DNA of 21,711 nt from DAIRDK01 sp035403225. Lineage in GTDB: Bacteria > Bacteroidota > Bacteroidia > Bacteroidales > FEN-979. Below are positions 9,001 to 14,700 of this stretch, one piece after another. The notes under the pieces were generated by a model, which searched no databases, was not told the origin of the DNA, and saw nothing but the letters and a program-made list of their open reading frames with translations. The stretch's first letter is position 1; every line of letters begins with the position of its first letter. Position numbers and translations under genes: made by a program. The DNA lies in assembly GCA_035403225.1 (NCBI GenBank), contig DAONET010000038.1:1-21711 (forward strand), in the 5' to 3' direction.

Positions 9001-11628
9001 CCGGCCACCTATCTCGTTTCCATCCGTGATAAGGCGAACCCGGCCTGTGTGATTGAACTCGGAAACCAGACCATCACCCAGCCAACCGTTCTTTCAGCCA
9101 CTGTATCTGCCACCATGGTCACCTGCAACGAATCCGCTGACGGGACCATCACGGTCAGCAACCCCACCGGAGGATATGGCACCTACGAAACAAGTATCGA
9201 CGGGAATACATGGTACACGGTATCTTCCACAATCCCGGTTATATTCTCCGACCTTTTACCGGGGCCTTACACGATACAGATCCGTGATGCTGCCCACACG
9301 GGATGTGTGATTAACCTTGGTATCCAAACCATCACGCAACCCGTCGTTCTCTCGGCAACGGTTACTTCAACCATGATTACCTGCCACGATGCCAACAACG
9401 GGACCATCACCGTCAGCAATCCTGAGGGAGGATACGGGCCATACCAGACAAGTATCAACGGAGTAGAGTGGTTCGCCGTTACCACCGCCACACCGCATGT
9501 GTTCTCGGGCCTTTTACCGGGGCCTTACACGGTACAGATCCGTGATTTTGCCCACACAGGATGTGTGATTGACCTTAGCACCAAAACCATCACCGAACCC
9601 GTCGTACTCACGGCATCCGTAGCTTCGACCATGATCACCTGTTACGGAGCCAACAACGGAACGATAACGGTCAGCAATCCCACCGGAGGATACGGAAAGT
9701 ACGAAACAAGTATCAACGGGACCAACTGGTTCACGGTAGAGACTTCGTCAAATTATATCTTTACCAACCTGACGCCGGCCACATATCCTGTTTCCATCCG
9801 TGATAAAGATAACCCGGCCTGTGTGATTGGACTCGGAAACCAGGAAATCACCCAACCCGATGTCCTTACCGCTTTTGTCGCATCGACCCCTGTCACCTGC
9901 TACGGATCGTCGGATGGCACCATCACCATCACTTCTCCGGCAGGAGGCTATGGCAGCTACGAATATTCCGTTACTGGCGGAAGCAACTGGCAGCCGTCCG
10001 GTTCTTTTACTGGTTTGGCAGCCGGGTACTACAACGTGCAGATCCGCGACGCCGTCTATCAAGCCTGCTTTATAATCCTCAACAGCAGCCTCCAGATCAC
10101 CATGCCTGAGGCTCTCGCTGCGACGGTCACGGTCACCCAGCCCACCTGCAACACCACTGCCGACGGCCAAATTGTTCTGAGCAATCCCACCGGCGGTTCC
10201 GGCGACTACGAGTATCGTCTTGACAATGGGACCTGGCAGAGCAATCCTGTCTTCACCGGCCTGACTCCGGGCACATATGTAGTCTATATCCGCGATGCTG
10301 CCCATGTTGATTGTTCCATTGACCTGGGGCCGCAGACCATTACTGCTCCGGCGGCCATCGTTCTCGCCGGCGATATCAACTACTTCAACACGGCCCTTAC
10401 GCCGATGAAAAATGTCAACATCGAGTTGTGGCCGGCAGGAGCAACCGCACCAACAGCCAGTGTCAACACCGGCGCTTCCAACCATTATTCCTTCGCCAAC
10501 GTATGTCCCGGAACCTATGAAGTGAGGTTGTCGACGACCGTGGCGGCAGGAGGTATAAACGCCACCGATGCCGCACAGGTGAATGCCTTCAGCGTCGCCA
10601 CGCCCTTCCCGACCATAGAGAAAGTCAGGTTCTTTGCCGGTGATGTGACAGTCCCCAATTATTTACTAATCCCCGACGATGCAAGGCGTATTCTCCAGTA
10701 TTTTGTGCAATCGGGGAATCCTTCCTGGTCACCACGCGGCGAATGGACCTTCTGGAAGCCGGAGACGACCTCTACCAACCCCACCCCGGGCGCTCTCTAT
10801 CCCACCGTCACCATCAATCCGGGGACGACCCTTCCCGTGACTCAGCACTTCTATGCCCTGAGTACCGGCGACTTCAACTGCAGCTTTACTCCCTCCACCT
10901 CGAAGACTGCCCGCCAGACCCTCTTTTTGAACTATGCGCAGACCAGGCAGGAGACTCCGGGGACCGAGATCGAGCTGCCTGTGTATTCCGGCGGCGACCT
11001 TAAGGTGACCGCTCTCTCCACGATCCTGCAGTTTCCCTCCGACAAGATGGAGATCACCGGTGTATACCTCGGACAAGATGAGGACGCGCCGCTGATGTAT
11101 TCCGTGTCGGGGAACGAACTGAGGATAGGATGGCAGTCAGTGACCGCTTTCGCGGTGAACACCGGCGAACGCCTGCTCACCCTGAAAGTCCGGCTCAGCA
11201 ACACCTTCCTCCCCGGCGAAACCATCCGCCTTACCTTGGACGGCAGCGACCTGAATGAACTCGCTGATGCCGCATACCAGGTTATCAACCCCGCCGTGCT
11301 CTTCATCGATGTGGTGGAAGCTGCGGTGGGCATCAACGACCAACCCGGGTCTCACCAGTTGACCCTGACCAACTATCCGAATCCGTTCGGCGGGCGCACT
11401 ACCCTGGCCTATTCCCTACCCTCCGACGGCTCGGTCACCCTTGAACTCTTCAGCATGCTGGGGAGCAAGGTGAAAACGCTGATCAACGGTAAACAACTGG
11501 CAGGCGATCACTCCTTCTCGCTTGACGGGACCCTCATTCAGCCCGGCGTTTACTTTGTGGTGCTTCGGTTCGAGGCCAAAGACCACCAGGATGAACGCGT
11601 GATTAAACTTGTCCGCGATCACGAGTAG
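1..11628 (+). CDS. giant T9SS-exported modular adhesin, 5'-truncated (beta-helix / cohesin / SprB repeats / dockerin-like / sorting domain)
   Basis: The reading frame is open from base 1, so the start lies upstream; the GTG at 19 is only an internal valine. It encodes 3875 visible residues, ending TAG. Order (residues in window): partial then complete Ig/cadherin-like He_PIG-type modules (1-143, each with a WTP.ESQG motif); four tandem beta-helix units (146-1645), each capped NNWWG; an unrecognised module in two copies (about 1646-1936); a cohesin-type beta-sandwich (1937-2069); an unrelated beta-helix (2071-2510); eleven SprB-type repeats (2521-3454); a carboxypeptidase-regulatory-like sandwich with dockerin-like segments (GGINATDAAQVN near 3516); a cohesin-like module (3644-3776); and a type A T9SS sorting domain (NYPNPF, then GVYFVVLRF, ending KLVRDHE). 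Family knowledge says such proteins are exported through the outer membrane and anchored or released by T9SS. An adhesin or scaffold role is inferred; no catalytic residues were recognised. A strong terminator lies 10 bp downstream. Confidence 0.93.
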   Translation: MGSTSGVFTWTPTESQGPGSYSFDVQVSDGSLTDTKHITITVSDVNVAPVLAPIGNKFVHEQANLTFTVSATDQDIPSQTLTYSLDATSLAAGMSIDGSTGAFSWTPSESQGGIVYPVTITVTDNGADPANLTDAETFNITVYDADLYVNDGSVTGDIWCSAVGNDDNPGTAAAPLLTITKALTVINPGYKIQVDAGTYAERLIIDKSVSMIGAGADKSVIDGSNNGTVVTITANNVTFDGFTVQNSGMTGYDAGILLGTITGPGTGIGVTGCAIQNNKLTTSAKGIALAFGSDNAVKSNTLSGNGDWSILLAASTGNTIEANIISNNALSGIYLDNQSAFGGSDVSLGSTSNTIMGNTISNIAGGESLNLGENCNSNIVTNNIIDGGSYGIHIWRSNGQTVSGNTIRNFIIQPDPDKSAVAIRIRNGQNNTITGNTITSNMKGFEIVANAGEPYCTGNVIRKNKIYGNGSGIDASPSNGNYIVNAENNWWGNASGPYNTPNNTCGTGNSVTAYVDFMPWYTDEGMTIPTGGNGNLLVHNSSKNTYYCKIQDAIDDAEDDDYIYVSGGTFTEHLVINKTLTIENASDAHPILDGGGTGTVVTILADYTIFTGFDIRNSGKESADAGIMLGTVTGEGQGTGVNYCFVENNTLTNKVKGIKLAFSSENNIKGNTLSSNGEWSILLGASSNNNIERNSISNNETGGIYLDNESAFGGTVYDQGSNNNTINQNMILGIAGGESLNLGENCDGNKVTDNTISGGAYGIHVWKSNNNYIESNQVTNFNTPPKTGYSAVAIRIRNGQNNIIKSNTITGNMKGFEIVANEAPYCIGNQIYKNNISDNGSGLDASPSNGNYFVNASNNWWGDDSGPYNNPNNTCGIGNSVTAYVDFMPWISNLASGDTTYSGDNGDLLVYNTIKNAYYCKIQDAINDAAAGDQIEVSEGTFSEHLTINKSVVLKNAASAVPVIDGSDNGTVVTITANDVTFDGFTVQHSGLTGNDAGILLGTITGLGTGTGVSGCIIQHNILTASVKGIALAFSSRNTVKSNTLTGNGDWSILLGASTNNTLETNNISSNTSGGIYLDNQSAFGGSDVSLGSTGNTITGNTISNIAGGESLNLGENCNSNLVTNNIIDRGSYGIHIWKSNGQNVSGNTIRNFTIQPDPDKSAVAIRIRNGQNNIITGNTITSNMKGFEIVANAGETYCTGNEIHGNKIYDNGSGMDASPSNGNYMVDAGNNWWGNASGPYNTPNNTCGTGNSVTAYVDFLPWYTDEAMTTPTGENGDLLVHNSNKNTYFCKIQDAIDDADAGNTLEVATGTFSEHLTIGKSIVLKNAASAVPVIDGSKSGTVVTITANNVTFDGFTVQNSGLTVNDAGILLGTITGPGTGVGVTGCAIQNNKLTTSVKGIALAFGSANTVKRNTLTGNGDWSILLAGSNGNTLEANIISNNALSGIYLDNQSAFGGSDVSLGSTGNTITGNTISNIAGGESLNLGENCNSNFVTNNIIDGGSYGIHIWRSNGQNVSGNTIRNFTIQPGPAKSAVAIRIRNSQNNTITGNTITSNMKGFEIVANEGETYCTGNEIHGNKIYANGSGLDASPSNGNYFVNANNNWWGAPSGPAHLSNPCGTGNSVTDYVTFDPWYFQDGMSTLNTLPAVTIDPVADISTVTATPVVIAATAHYPAATGIIEPTVFTDAYVSTSGAFPAGCTIINVSLQSGTGTPIILPANFTPAGSGFYLTDILPQALPLAAFMGKDVTCTFTMTGATSATTIPLTVQFVTYQNKATGCISSIGQPESFSLNFNDEHFALSASGNQICNNTYSFSCTNAYPAIINLTPAILNDARISSDIPIPAGTSIAWSYSSLKGTFSGTYSLTTAASSLLFSTMTGLNPPLMAENGLTEAWNFTLSGEDLGDNTYNLTVDAFAKLNGITYIYNTNTLKMLTGPITTAPVMTACPGQLIEVPITVSGFTGTAVSLTLAYDPTVMTFHSFKNGTVQFTSTEVLANESGTSAFLRIGHMMSSAPVSSGTLITLYFNYTGGNTALTWDDTYDWWCEYADADYQAFCDDPTHTYYVDGTVIAADVPVIVYVDDDFGPTTPGWLCDHFKTIQEGVDRVEFPDGVNTGTVNVAEGTYPEQVTIHENITLSGASAATTFVKAPADQSQCVAGITGVGLNWLTDYLLAAYPSDWNGPTATGTPISVKVSGITFDANHTSHDCDRYSGVFFGCVQGADYPDAGLFDSKVINFNTADPSATGVRVLGDSKLSVADCDNIEYTINGIAAYGDLSDAPDPDVLMHDNTLVCTAPSLTGTEYALNICYGATGSITDNTVTDPATDGILVSSSNGVTITGNTISNQSNGIILNNANNCQVGTVSGSPNLISDCSSNGISMINASNNTLLRNYISGIHSGNTSTPGNCGWGIGLEGTSSNNQIGNGSKDDYNDLSQCDAGIIFYGTGTGNKANGNKIHGNSPHGLNNVGGAVIDATRNWWGIENGPTLADNPCGAGDALTNEANVTYEPWKNGLPAWLDVYKLNASAAVTTSINCNGGMATVTITASGGMKFSGTNSYSYTFNSVTNTTGIFTDIPSGNYSWSVTDDEPCTVKGTLFVPQPDMLSATVASTMVTCYGAGDGTITVSNPLGGNGTFEVSINNTNWYSVTASTPRVFNSLPPATYTVRIRDAANTGCVIVLGDQIINQPASALSATLASTMVTCYNANNGTITVSNPSGGWGTYEVSINNADWHSVSGTAPYVFTALSPISYTVQIRDAAHTGCITTLGTITITQPNILTAFVGTSMVTCFNASNGAITVSNPTGGYGTYETSINGTDWFTVVSGSSYIFTYLAPATYSVYLRDKANATCEINLGAHTITQPVVLSASVTSTPITCYNANNGTITVSNPAGGYGTYQTSINGAQWSTVTTATPHEFLGLSPGTYTVRIRDAAHTGCVIILGDQTITQPAILSASVASTMVTCFNANNGTITVSSPTGGYGTYETSINGTVWFTVEASSNYIFTDLAPATYLVSIRDKANPACVIELGNQTITQPTVLSATVSATMVTCNESADGTITVSNPTGGYGTYETSIDGNTWYTVSSTIPVIFSDLLPGPYTIQIRDAAHTGCVINLGIQTITQPVVLSATVTSTMITCHDANNGTITVSNPEGGYGPYQTSINGVEWFAVTTATPHVFSGLLPGPYTVQIRDFAHTGCVIDLSTKTITEPVVLTASVASTMITCYGANNGTITVSNPTGGYGKYETSINGTNWFTVETSSNYIFTNLTPATYPVSIRDKDNPACVIGLGNQEITQPDVLTAFVASTPVTCYGSSDGTITITSPAGGYGSYEYSVTGGSNWQPSGSFTGLAAGYYNVQIRDAVYQACFIILNSSLQITMPEALAATVTVTQPTCNTTADGQIVLSNPTGGSGDYEYRLDNGTWQSNPVFTGLTPGTYVVYIRDAAHVDCSIDLGPQTITAPAAIVLAGDINYFNTALTPMKNVNIELWPAGATAPTASVNTGASNHYSFANVCPGTYEVRLSTTVAAGGINATDAAQVNAFSVATPFPTIEKVRFFAGDVTVPNYLLIPDDARRILQYFVQSGNPSWSPRGEWTFWKPETTSTNPTPGALYPTVTINPGTTLPVTQHFYALSTGDFNCSFTPSTSKTARQTLFLNYAQTRQETPGTEIELPVYSGGDLKVTALSTILQFPSDKMEITGVYLGQDEDAPLMYSVSGNELRIGWQSVTAFAVNTGERLLTLKVRLSNTFLPGETIRLTLDGSDLNELADAAYQVINPAVLFIDVVEAAVGINDQPGSHQLTLTNYPNPFGGRTTLAYSLPSDGSVTLELFSMLGSKVKTLINGKQLAGDHSFSLDGTLIQPGVYFVVLRFEAKDHQDERVIKLVRDHE
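436..4935 (+). repeat. four tandem ~1.1 kb in-frame repeats encoding parallel beta-helix units
   Basis: Units lie at about 436-1599 (A), 1600-2715 (B), 2716-3828 (C) and 3829-4935 (D). The NNWWG codons at 1462, 2572, 3691 and 4804 are 1110, 1119 and 1113 bp apart, always whole codons. Every unit repeats the same landmarks: GILLGT.TG, KGI.LAF, NGxWSILL, SGIYLDN.SAFGG (or GGIYLDN), AGGESLNLGENC, AVAIRIRN.QNN, MKGFEIVAN and DASPSNGNY, then the NNWWG cap with CG.GNSVT and PW. The short N/G/I-rich rungs (ITGNTI, NNIISN) are typical PbH1/NosD-like right-handed beta-helix coils. A, C and D share GGSDVSLGST and long identical DNA tracts. B is the most diverged (GGTVYDQGS). Confidence 0.92.
4936..5808 (+). 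other. unrecognised ~140-residue module, two tandem copies, gene 1
   Basis: Between the last beta-helix unit and the cohesin lie about 290 residues that I cannot assign to a family. They divide into two related halves of roughly 140 residues. Shared features are Pro/Ile-rich strands, a D-A-x-(I/V)-S element (DAYVST, DARISS), a P-A-G-(T/C) turn followed by a strand, an L-(T/F)-x-(I/M) strand, and a closing T.(T/N)F strand. The second half carries one early Cys (NQICNN). The spacing suggests beta-sandwich modules. The same pair, in the same place after the same beta-helix cap, recurs in the next gene at 16011-16866. Confidence 0.6.
7561..10362 (+). repeat. SprB-type repeat array, eleven copies, 258-bp register
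   Basis: One degenerate copy (7561-7797) is followed by ten clear copies starting at 7798, 8059, 8317, 8575, 8833, 9091, 9349, 9607, 9865 and 10114. Seven successive periods, from 8059 to 9865, are exactly 258 bp (86 codons); the first is 261 and the last start-to-start interval 249. Consensus: LSA.V.STMVTC, then (N/D)GTITVSNP.GGYGTYE.SINGT.W, then a TY.V.IRD strand and a second Cys, ending TITQP. This matches the SprB repeat family known from Flavobacterium gliding adhesins. Two Cys per repeat suggest one disulfide each. Copies 5 and 8 are nearly identical in DNA, as are 6 and 9, so blocks have been duplicated recently. Confidence 0.92.
10366..11340 (+). other. dockerin-like block plus cohesin-like module at the C terminus of gene 1
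   Basis: A carboxypeptidase-regulatory-like sandwich (PMKNVNIELW to PGTYEVRL) leads into three dockerin-like segments: GGINATDAAQVN, then AGDVTVPNYLLIPDDARRIL and QYFV, then STGDFNCSFTP. In Bacteroidota proteins this arrangement normally reads like GGVNSTDA, then a full dockerin (DVNGSG.VNSTDA), then GDVNGSY. Here the helical S/T-D-A..I half is kept, but the D-x-N-x-D calcium loops are eroded. The following 130 residues (TPGTEIELPVYS, LQFPSDKMEITGV, ELRIGWQS, RLLTLKVRL) look like a cohesin-type sandwich. The same block recurs at 16920-17865. Calcium binding and a cohesin partner are inferences. Confidence 0.65.
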
Positions 11629-11638
11629 CTGAATGCCC

Positions 11639-11673
11639 GGGAACGGGAGAGCCCTCTCCCGTTCCCTTTTTTT
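11639..11673 (+). terminator. intrinsic terminator after gene 1
   Basis: A perfect 12-bp stem, GGGAACGGGAGA (11639-11650) with TCTCCCGTTCCC (11655-11666), encloses the tetraloop GCCC and is followed by seven T. It starts 10 bp after the TAG at 11628 and should isolate the downstream giant gene from read-through. Confidence 0.93.
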
Positions 11674-11738
11674 ACAAACCTGACTTTTTTACATGTTACC
11701 CCTTTAAAAACACCTTGTTTAACCAAAACCTCAAACAA

Positions 11739-14700
11739 ATGAAAAAGTTATTACTGATTATCATTGCAACAGCGTTCTTCCTGTTTACATGGACTTTCGC
11801 TGTAAAATCAGCGGTTCTCAATGTACCGGAACAATATGCTACAATAAAACTTGCTGTAGCGGCAGCAACTTCCGGAGACATCATTCAAGTCGGAACAGCA
11901 ACAATTATCGAGTCTGAAAATGTTGATATTTCTAAACCAAATTTGACAATTCAAGGTAATGGAGCCGAAAATTCATTTGTTCAAGTCTCTGGAACCGGAT
12001 ATAGATTTTCCATTTTGGCAACAAATGTTACCATCAAAGACCTTTCTATTAAGAAAGCAGATAAAGATGGCGTCCAAAATATTATTTGGATAAATGCCAA
12101 CAATTTTACTCTGCAGAATACTATTATCTCCGGTCAATTTGTATTTGGAGATAATGAAGTATCTCGAGCTATGGAAATATCCGGAGGTCATTCCGGACTG
12201 GTTATTGATGGGAACACATTTTATGCGCTCAGACAACCAGCATATATAAATGGCACTATAACAGGTACTATTTCCAACAATCATACCTATGGTACTAAAG
12301 GCTGGGTGGTGGCAGGAGGAAATTTGATATTTACAAATAACACATGGGGTGTAAACGTTTTTGATATTGCGATTATAAGCGATTGCCCCAATGTCTACTA
12401 TTCAGATATCCCAGCCATGTCTAATGCCAATCATGACGCAGTAATTGAAGATCAAAGAGTAAGCCCTCGTGTTCTTTCAGTTGTTCATGTTGACGCCAGC
12501 ACTTCTTATAACTCCGATTTAGGTGGACAATATCATCCCTATTCAACCATAACACCCGCCATTACCCGTGTAGTTTCCGGAGGAAAAATAAAGGTTGCAC
12601 CGGGGACCTATCATGAACAAATTAATATTTCCAAAGCAATCACTGTAAGTGGTGCTAATCAAGCTACAACAATTATTGATGGCGCCGGAATTTCCACAGC
12701 CGGTCTGGTCCATTTTACCAACACAACCGGTTCAGCCACATTCCAGGGTTTTACAGTACAAAACGCCCCGATCGTTGGTAATCGTTCGTGCTGTATTTAC
12801 GCATGCGATCTCTCTTCCGGAGTAATAGTAAACATCCTGAACAACACGTTGAAAGGTAAACAAAATTGGACTTTGATTGATGATATTGCTATAGCATGCC
12901 AAAACAATCTTGGCACCATTCGATTGGGATATAATACCGTGAGTGGATTCGCCGGAAATACCATTCTTCTGGAAAGAAGCCTGGGACCCGTTGAAATTGA
13001 TCACAATATGCTTACAGCTTGGCAACCAGTTGGTGAATGGGGAGTCCCTGTCATCTACGATATGAATTACCGAACATCTACTGAGACAGATCCTCACAAT
13101 CTGACAGCCATACACAGTTTCCATGATAATACAATCGACGGTGGTGGCGGTATAACGGTTGTAAGTTGCTGGGGCACACAATATAACGATCCGAGCTTTG
13201 CCGATGGCAAGGTATCTAATTTGCAAATCCGGAATAACATCATTTCCAACGTTGGTACTGATCACCGATATATCGGTATCGCACTCACGTCAAATGGTGA
13301 AACGGGTGGTTTTACAAATACCCTGATAGAGGGCAATACGATCACAGCGAAAAACCCGGGATCAGTGCAAAACATTGGCATCCGGATGTATGCTAATGCA
13401 ACAGATGTTGATATCACAGGTAATACCATCACCAACTTCTGGAGAGGCATTTATCAGACAAATAATTCAGTAAATCCCCCTCATGGTAACCCTACCGGTT
13501 TGCATGTATATCATAACCAAATTTTCGGGGGGACCCATAGTGTTTACAACGATTATACAGATGTTGCTAATATTATAAATGCAGAGAACAACTACTTTGG
13601 AACAATTTCTGCTGCTGACATTGCGGCCAAATGTAGTGCAAATGTCGACTACGACCCCTGGTGCAATGCTGATTTTTCGGTTTGTTCTTTTACGAACACC
13701 CCCAGTTCTATTTATAACCAGACGCAACAAGTCTATCTTGCCACTCTTCAGGATGCGCTGAACGGAGCCGTAAACGGTGATGTTATCAATATTACTGCCG
13801 GCGGAACTTATGCGGGGGTAGTATTCAACAGACCCGGCATTTCCGTCACCGTCAATAATACCAGTGGCAGTACCGTGCTCATCCAGGGCGCTTCACCCGC
13901 CCTGACAGTCACTTCGGGAACCGTGACATATGATAACGTAAGTTTCATTACTGCCACTAATGATCCAACAATCCTGGTTGACGGCGGAAATCTGACTTTG
14001 AGAAATTGCACCATCACCGAATCAACAGGTTTTTCCAACACCGGAATATTAGTTTCTTCCGGAACGCTGGACGCAGGGACAGCATGCGGAACAGACGCAG
14101 GGAACAACACTTTCATTACTGATAACGGGAAAAATATTACCCAAACAGGCGGAACTGCTGACGCTAAAGGTAATTACTGGGGGAACACCGGTTATTTTGA
14201 AGTTCTCTCCAAACTCAGCGGAGTGGTGACTTTCGACCCATACCGCAACAGTACTTTTTCCGAATGTCTCTCAACCTCGGGCGGACCTGTGACTTATGCA
14301 TCGAAGGTTGTTTTAGCTCCTGGCACTGTTACAGTACCCATTACTGTCGATAACTTTAACCATATTGATGCCGTATCTCTGGTTCTGAAGTATGATCCTT
14401 TGGTCTTGGATTATACCGGTTTTACTAATTCCGCCATATCGGGCATAACAATCCATGATGAACCGGTAACAGGAACCTTATCTCTTGCTTGGTATGGTTC
14501 TACTGGATCAGGAATCACACTGACCGATCCAACCATCGATCACAAATTGGTCGATCTTCAATTTACATCAGTGACCGGTACCTCCACTCTCAGTTGGGAT
14601 GACAATGACCCTGCAGATACCCGGTGTGAGTACCAGAATGCCCTGATCCAGTATCCGTATATGGATGATCCGGCAACCAGCTTTTACATCGACGGCTGGG

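Noticed and set aside
7561..10362. Regular 258-bp spacing considered as a CRISPR or non-coding satellite
   Set aside because: The whole period is in frame and encodes SprB-type domains. There are no short palindromic repeats with unique spacers.
9748..10485. 245-codon open frame on the minus strand inside the SprB array
   Set aside because: It is the antisense shadow of a repetitive coding region. Its protein has no recognisable motif, and the forward frame is clearly the gene.
11715..11738. TTG at 11715 as the start of gene 2 (and TTG at 18235 for gene 3)
   Set aside because: The ATG codons at 11739 and 18256 open directly into typical signal peptides; the upstream extensions add residues that do not fit.
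12732..13265. 177-codon open frame on the minus strand inside gene 2
   Set aside because: It overlaps the beta-helix coding region completely and shows no domain, signal peptide or start context. It is a shadow frame.
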